Positions 8,616 through 17,635 of a stretch of DNA of 34,483 bases are shown piece by piece. Positions within the stretch are counted from its first letter, which is position 1, and every line of letters starts with the position of its first letter. The stretch is taken from the NCBI GenBank assembly GCA_024640985.1, contig JAHEDY010000020.1, positions 1 to 34,483 of the forward strand. Direction: 5' to 3'. Position numbers and translations under genes: made by a program. A model generated the notes under the pieces. The model was not told the origin of the DNA. It did not search any database and worked only from the letters and a program-made list of their open reading frames with translations. Source of the stretch: Gammaproteobacteria bacterium (lineage in GTDB: Bacteria; Pseudomonadota; Gammaproteobacteria; Pseudomonadales; Litorivicinaceae).

Positions 8616-9664
8616 TGTCAGATTTCATTGCTACTTTGTGCAGCCAACTGGCTGCAAAACAGCCAATCTCAGTGATTGGCGGAAACACCAAGGGATTTCT
8701 TGGTGGCCGTTTAATCGACGAACCATTGTCGATGCGCGAACACTCAGGAATCTTGAGTTATGAACCCACCGAGCTCGTGTTAACCGCCAAAAGCGGGACG
8801 ACGCTCGCTGAAATCGAACAGTGCCTCCAAGACGCGCGTCAAATGCTGCCATTTGAACCTCCAAGGTTCGGAGAGCAATCGACCATTGGTGGAGTCATGG
8901 CGACCGGTTTGTCGGGTCCTCGCCGGATGCATTTGGGTAGTGCACGCGATTGCGTCTTGGGTGTCCGTTTGATCAATGGCCTCGGGCAGCATCTCAAGTT
9001 CGGTGGCGAAGTCATGAAAAATGTTGCGGGATACGATTTGTCGCGGCTGTCAGTCGGTGCCTACGGAACGCTTGGAATTTTGACCGAGATCTCTGTCAAA
9101 GTGCTGCCCATGCCCGAAATCGAGCAGACACAGAGTCTTGAGTGCTCGCAAGCCGAGGCCTTGGAGATCTTAGTGCGTATTGGGCGGCATCCCTATCCCA
9201 TCTCGGCGGCCGCTTGGATCAAGGGTGCCCTGGCTGTGCGTTTATCTGGTGCGGCCAGTGGGGTCGCTTCTGCCGCTGCAGCCATCGGCGGAACGTCACT
9301 GCCAGACAGTGAAACGTTTTGGGCCGGGTTGCGAGACCTGTCAGCGACCGAGTTTCATGAAGCAGGGCGTTGGCTATGGCGGCTATCGGTGGCACCCACC
9401 ACGCCTGTGAGCGCGATTGATGCGTTCTGTTTTGATTGGGCAGGAGGGCAGCGTTGGGTCATGACGGATCCGGACGATTATTCTCCTTTCGACATCGTAT
9501 CAGAGTGCGGTGGTCATGCGATTTGCTTCGCGAAAGACCGATCTGAAGGCACTGGAATGCAGCCGTTAGAGCCTGGCATTTTGTCATTGAATCAACGGAT
9601 CAAAGATGCGATGGACCCGCATGGGCTGATTAACCGCGGCCGTTTATTGGGAGGGACTCACTGA
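8615..9664 (+). CDS. glcE: Glycolate oxidase subunit GlcE
   Basis: Second FAD-binding subunit of the glycolate dehydrogenase complex, 349 residues. It carries the shortened PCMH FAD domain: ISVIGGNTKGFLGG near residue 20, ILSYEPTELVLTAKSGTTLAEIE, the characteristic FEPPRFGEQSTIGGVMATGLSGPRRMHLGSARD, then GLGQHLKFGGEVMKNVAGYDLSRLSVGAYGTLGILTEISVKVLP. The C-terminus ends RIKDAMDPHGLINRGRL, the usual close of GlcE. One-base overlaps on both sides (TAATG with glcD, TGATG with glcF) imply translational coupling of all three subunits. Confidence 0.94.
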   Translation: MSDFIATLCSQLAAKQPISVIGGNTKGFLGGRLIDEPLSMREHSGILSYEPTELVLTAKSGTTLAEIEQCLQDARQMLPFEPPRFGEQSTIGGVMATGLSGPRRMHLGSARDCVLGVRLINGLGQHLKFGGEVMKNVAGYDLSRLSVGAYGTLGILTEISVKVLPMPEIEQTQSLECSQAEALEILVRIGRHPYPISAAAWIKGALAVRLSGAASGVASAAAAIGGTSLPDSETFWAGLRDLSATEFHEAGRWLWRLSVAPTTPVSAIDAFCFDWAGGQRWVMTDPDDYSPFDIVSECGGHAICFAKDRSEGTGMQPLEPGILSLNQRIKDAMDPHGLINRGRLLGGTH

Positions 9665-10878
9665 TGCAAACCAATCTTGTTGAGCGTTATGCCAATACGC
9701 CTGATGGACGAGAAGCTGAAGACATTCTCAGAAAATGTGTCCATTGTGGTTTTTGCACGGCGACTTGCCCGACCTACCAGCTATTGGGTGATGAACTCGA
9801 TGGACCGCGTGGTCGTATCTATCAGATAAAAGAAGTGCTTGAGGGTGCGACTCCCACGGCGTCCATGCAAACCCATCTGGATCGATGTTTGACTTGCCGA
9901 TCCTGTGAAACGACGTGTCCATCTGGCGTTGATTATGGGCGGTTAGCGGATATCGGACGCAAAATCGTCGAAGATGAGGTTGGCCGTTCCTGGATGCAAA
10001 CTGTGATTCGTCAGGCCCTCATTGTGGTCATTCCCAATCGAAAACTCTTTAGCTTTTTAATGCGCCTAGGGCAAATTTTCCGACCAATAATGCCTGCGCC
10101 AATCCGCCGCAAAATTCCGCAAAAACAAACAGCCGGTCTGTGGCCTGTGCGGAAACACTCACGTCAGATGTTGGTGTTAGAGGCCTGTGCACAACCCTCG
10201 GCAACCCCCAATGTCAACGCCGCCGCTGCGCGTGTTCTCGATCGTTTGGGTGTCCAGTTAATTGCGGCGAAAGAAGCTGGGTGTTGTGGTGCTGTGGCGC
10301 ACCACTTAAGTGATCATGATCGAAGCTTTGATGCGATCAAGCGCAATATCGATGCGTGGTGGCCATTGGTGGAACAAGGTGCAGAGGCGATTGTGATTAC
10401 CGCATCTGGCTGTGGGGTGATGGTGAAAGAATATGGTCATTTGTTAGCGGATGATCCCTTGTATGCTGAGAAAGCCAAACGGATTTCTGCACTGACCCGA
10501 GATATTTCCGAAGTCCTATCTAACGAAGATTTGGGGGGTCTAAAAGTGCGAGGTGCGAAGACACTTGCGTTTCACTCGCCGTGCACCTTGCAACATGGAC
10601 AGCAATTAAGCGGGCTGACCGAACGGGTACTTCGTGAGCTTGGATTTGATCTGAAACCTGTAGCCGATTCTCATTTGTGTTGTGGATCTGCAGGCACCTA
10701 TTCGATTTTGCAGCCTGATCTGAGTAAGCGGTTGTTAAAGAACAAAGTTCGAGCGCTCGAAGCGACCGGGGCACCAACCATTGCAACTGCCAATGTGGGT
10801 TGCCAGTTGCACTTGTCGACCGGAGCTTCGACCCCGGTCAAACATTGGATTGAATTGGTCGACGAAGTTACCGGATAA
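9664..10878 (+). CDS. glcF: Glycolate oxidase iron-sulfur subunit GlcF
   Basis: Electron-transfer subunit of GlcDEF, 404 residues. Two ferredoxin-type 4Fe-4S motifs are intact: CVHCGFCTATCP (Cys25, 28, 31, 35) and CLTCRSCETTCP (Cys75, 78, 81, 85). The C-terminal half has two CCG-type domains, seen as KEAGCCGAVAHH with ITASGCGVMVKEYGHLL, and HSPCTLQHGQ with SHLCCGSAGTYS, which hold a further cluster in heterodisulfide-reductase-like proteins. Its last 11 bases overlap the end of the convergent oxidoreductase gene, so no room for an intergenic terminator exists. Confidence 0.95.
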   Translation: MQTNLVERYANTPDGREAEDILRKCVHCGFCTATCPTYQLLGDELDGPRGRIYQIKEVLEGATPTASMQTHLDRCLTCRSCETTCPSGVDYGRLADIGRKIVEDEVGRSWMQTVIRQALIVVIPNRKLFSFLMRLGQIFRPIMPAPIRRKIPQKQTAGLWPVRKHSRQMLVLEACAQPSATPNVNAAAARVLDRLGVQLIAAKEAGCCGAVAHHLSDHDRSFDAIKRNIDAWWPLVEQGAEAIVITASGCGVMVKEYGHLLADDPLYAEKAKRISALTRDISEVLSNEDLGGLKVRGAKTLAFHSPCTLQHGQQLSGLTERVLRELGFDLKPVADSHLCCGSAGTYSILQPDLSKRLLKNKVRALEATGAPTIATANVGCQLHLSTGASTPVKHWIELVDEVTG

Positions 10879-11860
10879 GAACGACTTTGCCGATCGCTTC
10901 GCCGGACTCGAGATAGGCGTGCGCATCGGCGACGTCTTCAAATTCAAACTGCGATTGGTCGATTAATGGACGTAACTCACCGTTTTCGGCCAGCTCACAG
11001 AGAGTTTCCAGGCGTGGTCGAATCGTCTGTCGATTGAGTGGATTGGCGACCTGGGCGACTAAGAACACCACATGCAACGTCAGGCTTCTCGCGTGCATCG
11101 GACTTAAATCATGCGTCGAACGTGCAGCGATATTGACGACCGTGCCGCCAAAGCGAGCGGCGTTGAAACTTGCATCCAAATTATCACCGCCCACGGTATC
11201 GAAGACCACGTCGTACCCTTTGCCATCCGTATGCGCATTTACATAATCGTCGACCGATAATCCGCGATAGAGAATGGTTTCTTCGGCTCCCAATTCCCGT
11301 GCATAGCCTGCTTTTTCTTCGCTGCTGACGGTGGTGTGCACGATTCCACCCAAATGCTTCGCAATTTGAATTCCAACATGGCCGACACCTCCTCCTCCGG
11401 CATGGATCAAAACCCGATCTCCAGATTTCACTTGAGCGCGATCAGCCAATGCAAACCAGGCTGTTAGCGAGACCAAGGGCAAGGCGGCTGCCTCGACAAA
11501 GGATAAGTTTTTCGGCTTTTTGCTAATCAGTTGAGCATCTGTCACCATTTTTTCGGCGAGTGCTCCTGATGGAAGTCCATTGAAACCACCGGCGCATCCC
11601 CAAACCTCATCGCCAACCTGCAGATGGTCGACAGCCTCGCCCACTTCGGTGACGATACCAGCGACATCGCCGTGCAAGACTGCAGGGAATGCCGGAGTTG
11701 CTGGAGGGACCATTCCTGCGCGAATTTTCAGATCGATCGGGTTGACGCTCGATGCTTTAACATCAATCACCACCTGTCCTTTTCCAGCCGTCGGCTCGGG
11801 CATGTCGTGTAGAGAAAATACTTCGGGTCCACCGAAGCCTGAGATCGTCATCACTTTCAT
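10868..11860 (-). CDS. Zinc-free MDR oxidoreductase, quinone oxidoreductase-like
   Basis: A 330-residue medium-chain dehydrogenase/reductase. The N-terminal GroES-like domain (VKASSVNPIDLKIRAGM, HGDVAGIVTEVGEAVDHLQVGDEVWG) lacks the GHE zinc motif of alcohol dehydrogenases, so it belongs to the NADPH:quinone reductase/zeta-crystallin-like branch. The Rossmann domain is clear at VLIHAGGGGVGHVGIQIAKHLGG, followed by AGYARELGAEETI and YDVVFDTVGGDNL. It probably reduces quinones or enones using NADPH; the natural substrate is unknown. It stands alone on the minus strand, convergent with glcF and divergent (46 bases) from the L,D-transpeptidase gene. Confidence 0.85.
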   Translation of the reverse strand: MKVMTISGFGGPEVFSLHDMPEPTAGKGQVVIDVKASSVNPIDLKIRAGMVPPATPAFPAVLHGDVAGIVTEVGEAVDHLQVGDEVWGCAGGFNGLPSGALAEKMVTDAQLISKKPKNLSFVEAAALPLVSLTAWFALADRAQVKSGDRVLIHAGGGGVGHVGIQIAKHLGGIVHTTVSSEEKAGYARELGAEETILYRGLSVDDYVNAHTDGKGYDVVFDTVGGDNLDASFNAARFGGTVVNIAARSTHDLSPMHARSLTLHVVFLVAQVANPLNRQTIRPRLETLCELAENGELRPLIDQSQFEFEDVADAHAYLESGEAIGKVVLIR

Positions 11861-11906
11861 TGGTTGTTCATCCAGTTTTGTTATTGCGAAGTGCTAGACT
11901 TGGACT

Positions 11907-12392
11907 ATGGCAATCGAATCACTTGAGATCAATCTCCAAACGCAAAATTGTCGTGCTTTTACCCAAGATGGGTTTCACGACTACCCCTGTTCCACGGCGC
12001 TGAATGGCGCGGGGGAGCAGGAGGGCTCAGGTTGCACGCCCAGAGGCCAACACCGGATTCGAGCGATCATCGGTCGTGGCGAACCAGATCACTCAGTTTT
12101 CGTGGGTCGACGCGCAACCGGTGAACTATGGACACCAGAACTCCATGCCGAACACCCCAATCGTGATTGGATTTTGGGAAGAATCCTGTGGTTATGTGGA
12201 AATGAACGCGGATTGAATCGAGGCGGGACCGTCGACACACAACGTCGGTATATTTATCTTCATGGTACGCCACCGGTGGAGCCGATGGGCGTCCCTTTGT
12301 CGCACGGTTGTATTCGAATGCGATTGGCTGATATTTGTGAACTGGCGGATCACATCACGCCAGGGGCTTTTGTGACCATTCTGGAATCTTGA
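11907..12392 (+). CDS. L,D-transpeptidase (YkuD) domain protein without signal peptide
   Basis: A 161-residue protein consisting almost only of a YkuD domain. The catalytic region is intact: YIYLHGTPPVEPMGVPLSHG with His119 and His133, then Cys135 in SHGCIRM. YkuD enzymes make 3-3 peptidoglycan cross-links or attach lipoproteins and act in the periplasm, yet this sequence starts MAIESLEINLQTQNCRAF with no hydrophobic signal and no membrane segment. Either it is cytoplasmic (for example acting on muropeptides or another substrate) or it is exported in another way. No longer upstream extension is possible because the oxidoreductase gene begins 46 bases away on the other strand. It is followed after one base by the MscS-type gene, so the two are likely co-transcribed. 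Confidence 0.85.
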   Translation: MAIESLEINLQTQNCRAFTQDGFHDYPCSTALNGAGEQEGSGCTPRGQHRIRAIIGRGEPDHSVFVGRRATGELWTPELHAEHPNRDWILGRILWLCGNERGLNRGGTVDTQRRYIYLHGTPPVEPMGVPLSHGCIRMRLADICELADHITPGAFVTILES

Positions 12393-12393
12393 C

Positions 12394-13527
12394 ATGCTTG
12401 AACTCGTTATCGAATCCATTCTTTCTCTGCTCGAAGCTCCCTTGACGGGAATAGGGATTTCACCGGTTGCTGTGCTTCGCGGTGTTGAATTGTTTGTGAT
12501 CGTGTTGCTCACCGTTTTTGGCTCTTATTTTGTGCGTCGCTCGGTGAGAACGCTCAAAACACGAGCTACCAAAACCACGTCAAAATGGGATGACACCTTC
12601 TTTGCTGCGCTTGAAGGTCCGGCGCGCACACTGGTTTGGGTCGTGGGATTGACCTTTGCGTTGGAGCGTGCGTCCGTTGGTCTTGATCTTCAAGCGGCCT
12701 TCAGTCCACTTCGTGCTGCCCTGGTTGTGGCGACCTTGACCTGGGCGTTGATTCGATTCATCGATCGAGTGCAGCGGAGAATGATTCAGGATCCAAAGAC
12801 CGACGATTTGGATCTGACGACGGTGGAAGCTATTGGTCGATTGATTCGGATTACCGTGCTGATCACCAGCGGTTTGATTATTCTCCAAACGCTTGGTTTT
12901 TCGGTTTCTGGGGTGCTTGCATTTGGGGGCCTTGGTGGAATTGCCGTTGGCTTTGCAGCGAAAGATTTACTGTCGAACTTTTTTGGTGGATTGATGATCT
13001 TTTTGGACCGCCCGTTCGGAGTGGGTGACTGGATTCGGTCTCCAGATCGCGATATTGAGGGGACTGTCGAGTCACTTGGGTGGCGGCTCACCACTATCCG
13101 TACCTTTGATAAGCGGCCACTCTATGTTCCGAACGCGACATTTTTATCGATTGCAGTTGAGAACCCGTCGCGAATGTCGCATCGCCGAATTTATGAAACG
13201 ATCGGTGTCCGATACGACGATGCGACGCAAATCCGAGTCATTGTTGAGCGTGTGAAAGCGATGCTAGAGACACATCCCGACATCGATGCGTCGCAGACGC
13301 TGATGGTGAATTTCAATCAATTCGGGCCAAGTTCGTTGGACTTCTTTTTATATTGCTTTACCAAGACGACGGTGTGGACTGAATATCATCGCGTCAAAGA
13401 AGATGTGCTATTACAGGCCTACGATTTGATTACTGCGCTTGGGGCTGAGGTTGCGTTTCCAACACAGACACTTCATTTGCAGGTGGAACCTGAGGCGTTG
13501 CCAGTTCAATCGGCTCAGCAGCAATAA
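12394..13527 (+). CDS. Small-conductance mechanosensitive channel, MscS family
   Basis: A 377-residue MscS-type channel. After N-terminal hydrophobic segments (about 28-44, 70-85, 90-105, 140-170) comes the pore helix and beta domain: GVLAFGGLGGIAVGFAAKDL, then LSNFFGGLMIFLDRPFGVGD and IEGTVESLGWRLTTIRTFDKRPLYVPNATFL. The glycine/alanine-rich pore segment and the PN[AS]xF signature are typical. The cytoplasmic C-terminal domain ends with EVAFPTQTLHLQ, the normal last strand, plus a short Q-rich tail. It releases solutes on hypo-osmotic shock. It shares its last 98 bases with the convergent csiV gene. Start ATG lies one base after the preceding stop. Confidence 0.93.
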   Translation: MLELVIESILSLLEAPLTGIGISPVAVLRGVELFVIVLLTVFGSYFVRRSVRTLKTRATKTTSKWDDTFFAALEGPARTLVWVVGLTFALERASVGLDLQAAFSPLRAALVVATLTWALIRFIDRVQRRMIQDPKTDDLDLTTVEAIGRLIRITVLITSGLIILQTLGFSVSGVLAFGGLGGIAVGFAAKDLLSNFFGGLMIFLDRPFGVGDWIRSPDRDIEGTVESLGWRLTTIRTFDKRPLYVPNATFLSIAVENPSRMSHRRIYETIGVRYDDATQIRVIVERVKAMLETHPDIDASQTLMVNFNQFGPSSLDFFLYCFTKTTVWTEYHRVKEDVLLQAYDLITALGAEVAFPTQTLHLQVEPEALPVQSAQQQ

Positions 13528-14089
13528 GCACTCCAAAGGCCGGATGATCCAGATAATGGATGTCCTTGGATGACATTTTTCTGAATTCTTTCAGCACATA
13601 CACTTCGTCGAGCACAGTGCCATCCGTAGCTTGCCGGACCGATTCACGGGTCACTCGGAGATCGGCGTCGAGTTCGATGTAACGATCGATCGACCACCTG
13701 AGATACCCATTGAGTTTGAATCCATTGGACCCGGATCCAGAAATTTGGAACCAAGGATTATCCGCCTGATTTTCCGTTAATGGATGGATCCATCGTTGGT
13801 GGAAGAGAACCTCACCATTCAGTTGAGTTTGGATACGAAGGGCTGAATTGAGAAGGACTCGGCTTGAATTAGGCAGTGGTGTTAAATTCTTGAATCTGGA
13901 ATTGAGGGCAAAGAGCAAGTCAAAACTTTGCGGCGCTTCTGGTTCGGTTGCTGGAAACACTTCGGTGATGGATTGCACAGGCTCCGGTCTCGCGAATACC
14001 AAGATCTCGAGCGCATAGGGACGTACCTCAGCGTAGGCTGTTGATGTCATCAAGGTGACGAGGAGCATGCTGACAATGCGGTGTGTCAT
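13430..14089 (-). CDS. csiV: CsiV family peptidoglycan-synthesis regulator
   Basis: A 219-residue exported protein with signal peptide MTHRIVSMLLVTLMTSTAYA. The mature part matches the CsiV family (PF10972): YALEILVFARPEP at the start, an internal VLFHQRWIHPL block, GSNGFKLNGYLRWSIDRYIELDADLRV, and the closing EFRKMSSKDIHYLDHPAFGVLI. In Vibrio cholerae CsiV activates PBP1A through LpoA; the same role is plausible here but no lpoA or mrcA is in the window. Its ATG overlaps the mfd stop as ATGA, and mfd-csiV adjacency is common in Gammaproteobacteria. The last 31 residues, Pro/Gln-rich and outside the conserved domain, are encoded antisense to the end of the MscS gene. Confidence 0.85.
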   Translation of the reverse strand: MTHRIVSMLLVTLMTSTAYAEVRPYALEILVFARPEPVQSITEVFPATEPEAPQSFDLLFALNSRFKNLTPLPNSSRVLLNSALRIQTQLNGEVLFHQRWIHPLTENQADNPWFQISGSGSNGFKLNGYLRWSIDRYIELDADLRVTRESVRQATDGTVLDEVYVLKEFRKMSSKDIHYLDHPAFGVLIAAEPIELATPQVPPANEVSVLETQPQPQAQ

Positions 14090-17000
14090 GATGTGGCAGG
14101 CCTTTTTAGTGCATCAAGTACTTCATGAATAAACGTCAATCGCGCGTCTGTGCCAACCGTTTCGCGGATGACTTTTAATGCGGTCGCGCCATCGAGTTTA
14201 TATTCGTGCGCTTTGGACTGTACCAGACTGATGAGAACCATTGGATCCACTTTTGTTTTTTCTCGGAATTCAATCCGCCCTGACTGCGGTCCAAGGGTGA
14301 TTTGTTTGATCCCGAGCGCTTCAGCAAGTAAGCGGACTTTCGCCTGTTGGAATAAATTTTTCACCTGGGGTGGCAAAAGCCCGAAACGATCGATCATTTC
14401 GATTTCAATCTCAGAGAGATGCTCCTCTGAAGCCGCTGAACTGATCCGTTTATAGAGCTCAAGTCTGAGCGGTACGTCATTTAAGTAATCGTTTGGAATC
14501 AAGGCTGGGATCTTAAGGTCCACTTCGGCATGGGCTGATTCTGTTTGATCAAAGTCAGGTGTCCGTCCTTCACGAATAGCGGTGACAGCCTCATCCAGCA
14601 TCTCCATGTACAGTGAGAAACCGATCGTTTGCATGTTTCCGGATTGGTCCTCGCCAAGTAGCTCTCCGGCGCCTCGGATCTCAAGATCATGGGTGGCCAG
14701 TTGGAAGCCAGCACCGAGATCACTCGCTGCTTCAATCGCCTCAAGCCGTTTGAGCGCATCGGGTGTCATTGCGCGAGGATCCGGTGTCAGAAGGTATGCA
14801 TAGGCTTGATGGTGTGATCGACCAACGCGGCCTCTCAACTGATGCAATTGAGCCAGACCGAATTGATCAGCACGCTCAATCAAAATGGTGTTTGCAGAGG
14901 GAATATCGATTCCGGTTTCAATGATTGTTGAGCACACTAACACATTGTATTTTTTGTGATAAAAATCGGTCATGACGTCTTCAAGGTCACGTTCACGCAT
15001 CTGTCCATGAGCGACGATCACTCGCGCTTCTGGCACAAGCTGGCGCACGTCATCTGCGGAGCGCTCGATGCTTTTAACTTCGTTATGAAGGTAATACACC
15101 TGTCCGCCACGCAGTAATTCCCGAAGAATGGCTTCTTTGAGCAATGCATCTTCTTTTTGTTTGATGAAAGTTTTGATGGATAAGCGCCTGGCCGGTGGTG
15201 TGGCGATAACAGACAGGTCTCGAATACCGGCCATCGATAAATTCAATGTTCTCGGGATGGGTGTTGCTGTCAGAGTCAGGACGTCTACGTCTGCCCGATA
15301 CTTTTTTAATCGTTCCTTTTGAGCCACTCCAAACCGATGTTCCTCATCGATGATCAACAGTCCGAGTTTTGGTAACTGAAGATCGCTCGAGAGGAGTTTG
15401 TGAGTTCCCACCAGAATATCGACTTTGCCTTGATTGGAACGCTCAATGACGGCTTTGGTTTCTTTGGGTGATTTAAATCGACTGAGAACTTCGACGGTCA
15501 CCGGCCAGTCGGCGAAGCGATCTCTAAATGACTCAAAATGTTGCTGAGCCAGAAGGGTCGTTGGTACCAACACGCAGACTTGTTTGCCACTGCTGACTGA
15601 CGCAAATGCGGCACGCATTGCGACTTCTGTTTTCCCAAATCCAACATCACCACAGACCAAACGATCCATGGGTCTTGGGGCCTTGAGATCAGCTAGTACG
15701 GCGTCGATGGATGTTTCCTGATCAGGGGTTAATTCAAATGGGAAACCGTCAGCGAACCGATCATATTGGGTCTCATCGATTTGATGTGCATAACCTTGCT
15801 TCGCAGCGCGTCGCGCATAAATGTCTAAAAGCTCAGCGGCTTTGTCTCGGATTTCCTCTGCGGCTTTTTGTTTGGCTTTACTCCAGCGATCGGTGCCGAG
15901 TTTGTGTGCGGACACCGCGTCGGGGTCACCACCTGCATAGCGACTTAATACGCCAAGATTGGTCACCGGAATATAGAGCTTAGCTCCATCTCGGTATTCG
16001 ACGGTGACAAATTCGTTGATGTCATGACCAAGCGCAATCGTCTCAAGCCCCTGGTAATGACCGACGCCGTGATCGAGGTGGACGATCGGATCGCCCACTT
16101 CGATTTCTGAGAGATCCCGCACAATGAGGTCTGTGGCGATCTCATGCTGTTTCCGTCGGCGTCTTTGAGGCACTCGACGATCAAAGAGTTGGCTTTCGGG
16201 AACGATCGAAAATCCATCGACGGTGATCCCTTGATCCAATAAGCCGAGGGTGATCACTGCCGGCTCAGATTCAGGGTTGAAATCGCTGAACTGATCAAGT
16301 GGTTCAGGGCGTACACCATGTTTGGCGAGAAGTTCCAGTAACGCTTCCCGTCGTCCCGCAGATTCAGCAACGAAGACCACGGATTGGCCGCTTTGCATTA
16401 ACTGTTTGATTTTAGCGGCGGGATCGTCAGCCTTGGCATCAAAGGTCACATCGGGTAACGGTCGAAGCCGCGGATGCTGCGTATCGGGATCGCGAATATC
16501 AATTGAGCCATAAGGCTTCAATTCAGAAAATAGTTCTTCGGTGCGGACAAATAACTTCTCAGGAGCCAAGATCGGTTTACGGCGATCATGCCGAAGACTC
16601 TCATAGCGAGTCGCGACATCCCCCCAAAACTTCTCTAGTGCCTGATGTAATGCGCCAATCCGAACGGTTTGAGTATCATTTGGCAAGTAATCGAACAATG
16701 TTGCCATTTGGTTGAAGAATAGTGGGGCGTAGTACTCAACGCCTGGGGGCGCTAAGCCAGATGAGACATCTTGGTAGATGGAGCAGTCTCTCGGATTCCC
16801 CTCAAAGGTTTCATGCCAATTGTTCCGGAATGTCGTGATACCGGTTTCGGTGAGCGGGATTTCGCGCGCCGGTAAGAGTGTGACTGAGTCGACTTTGGTG
16901 ATGGTGCGCTGGGTGTCTGGATCAAACGCTCTTAAGCTTTCGATTTCTGTATCGAAGAGCTCAATACGGAGCGGTTGTTGTGAGCCCATTGGAAAGACAT

Positions 17001-17565
17001 CCAGGATGGCACCGCGTACGGCAAATTCACCATGTTCATGAACGGTATCCACTGCGTGGTATCCAGACGCCTCAAGTCGCCGCCGTTCGGTATGCAGATC
17101 AAAGGTGTCACCGGTCGTTAAAACAAAGCGCTGGCCTTCGAGATGCTCTCGTGGCGGTAAGCGATGTGCGAGTGTTTGGATCGGCAGTATCAATAATCCC
17201 CGGTGCAGGTCACTCAACTGACTCAGTGCTTTTAAACGCTCAGAGGTAATATCTTCATGCGGGGAGAAGCTGTCATAAGGCAGTGTTTCCCAATCAGGGA
17301 GATGCACGATTGGAATGTCAACCGATCCATCGGCTTCGCCCTCGGCATCCAAATGATGTTCCTGGCCCAAATAAAAATGCAACGCATTGACGAGTTGCTG
17401 TGCATCTTGGGATTTTTCAACCAACACCAAAACCAGTGAGTTCGACCGCGAGGCAATCTCTGCGATGGCAAGCGGAATAGCGCTTTTGGGAAGATTCGAT
17501 AGCGTTTTTAATGGGCTGCCAGCCGTTGGCAGTGAATCAATTAATGGTGGTTGAAGTATCAGCAT
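14086..17565 (-). CDS. mfd: Transcription-repair coupling factor Mfd
   Basis: Removes stalled RNA polymerase at lesions and recruits UvrA. Visible in order: an N-terminal UvrB-like region (LPDWETLPYDSFSPHEDITSE, the UvrA-contact part), an RNA-polymerase-interaction/CarD-like domain (EVGDPIVHLDHGVGHYQGL), RecG-like helicase motifs (LVCGDVGFGKTEVAMRAAFA, LLIIDEEHRFGV, LTLTATPIPRTLNLS, QLRGRVGRSHHQAYAYLL) and the TRCF C-terminal domain. I start at ATG 17565 (1159 residues; E. coli 1148). An in-frame TTG at 17607 would add 14 residues but lies upstream of a good -10 (17594-17599). The stop overlaps csiV by four bases. Confidence 0.96.
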   Translation of the reverse strand: MLILQPPLIDSLPTAGSPLKTLSNLPKSAIPLAIAEIASRSNSLVLVLVEKSQDAQQLVNALHFYLGQEHHLDAEGEADGSVDIPIVHLPDWETLPYDSFSPHEDITSERLKALSQLSDLHRGLLILPIQTLAHRLPPREHLEGQRFVLTTGDTFDLHTERRRLEASGYHAVDTVHEHGEFAVRGAILDVFPMGSQQPLRIELFDTEIESLRAFDPDTQRTITKVDSVTLLPAREIPLTETGITTFRNNWHETFEGNPRDCSIYQDVSSGLAPPGVEYYAPLFFNQMATLFDYLPNDTQTVRIGALHQALEKFWGDVATRYESLRHDRRKPILAPEKLFVRTEELFSELKPYGSIDIRDPDTQHPRLRPLPDVTFDAKADDPAAKIKQLMQSGQSVVFVAESAGRREALLELLAKHGVRPEPLDQFSDFNPESEPAVITLGLLDQGITVDGFSIVPESQLFDRRVPQRRRRKQHEIATDLIVRDLSEIEVGDPIVHLDHGVGHYQGLETIALGHDINEFVTVEYRDGAKLYIPVTNLGVLSRYAGGDPDAVSAHKLGTDRWSKAKQKAAEEIRDKAAELLDIYARRAAKQGYAHQIDETQYDRFADGFPFELTPDQETSIDAVLADLKAPRPMDRLVCGDVGFGKTEVAMRAAFASVSSGKQVCVLVPTTLLAQQHFESFRDRFADWPVTVEVLSRFKSPKETKAVIERSNQGKVDILVGTHKLLSSDLQLPKLGLLIIDEEHRFGVAQKERLKKYRADVDVLTLTATPIPRTLNLSMAGIRDLSVIATPPARRLSIKTFIKQKEDALLKEAILRELLRGGQVYYLHNEVKSIERSADDVRQLVPEARVIVAHGQMRERDLEDVMTDFYHKKYNVLVCSTIIETGIDIPSANTILIERADQFGLAQLHQLRGRVGRSHHQAYAYLLTPDPRAMTPDALKRLEAIEAASDLGAGFQLATHDLEIRGAGELLGEDQSGNMQTIGFSLYMEMLDEAVTAIREGRTPDFDQTESAHAEVDLKIPALIPNDYLNDVPLRLELYKRISSAASEEHLSEIEIEMIDRFGLLPPQVKNLFQQAKVRLLAEALGIKQITLGPQSGRIEFREKTKVDPMVLISLVQSKAHEYKLDGATALKVIRETVGTDARLTFIHEVLDALKRPATS

Positions 17566-17593
17566 GTCATGTCGTGGCTTTGTTTGAGACGAG

Positions 17594-17599
17594 AGTATA
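17594..17599 (-). promoter_or_regulatory. Candidate -10 element for mfd
   Basis: On the minus strand the hexamer reads TATACT, 28 bases before the chosen mfd ATG. No matching -35 is evident at 16-18 bases. Transcription from here would start near 17587 and exclude the alternative TTG start at 17607. On the plus strand TTGTTT (17580-17585) and GACAAT (17603-17608), spaced by 17, could be the divergent pdxB promoter, but that match is poor. Confidence 0.35.
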
Positions 17600-17635
17600 G
17601 GCGACAATCCATGGTTTCGCTTGGGAGAACTTTCA

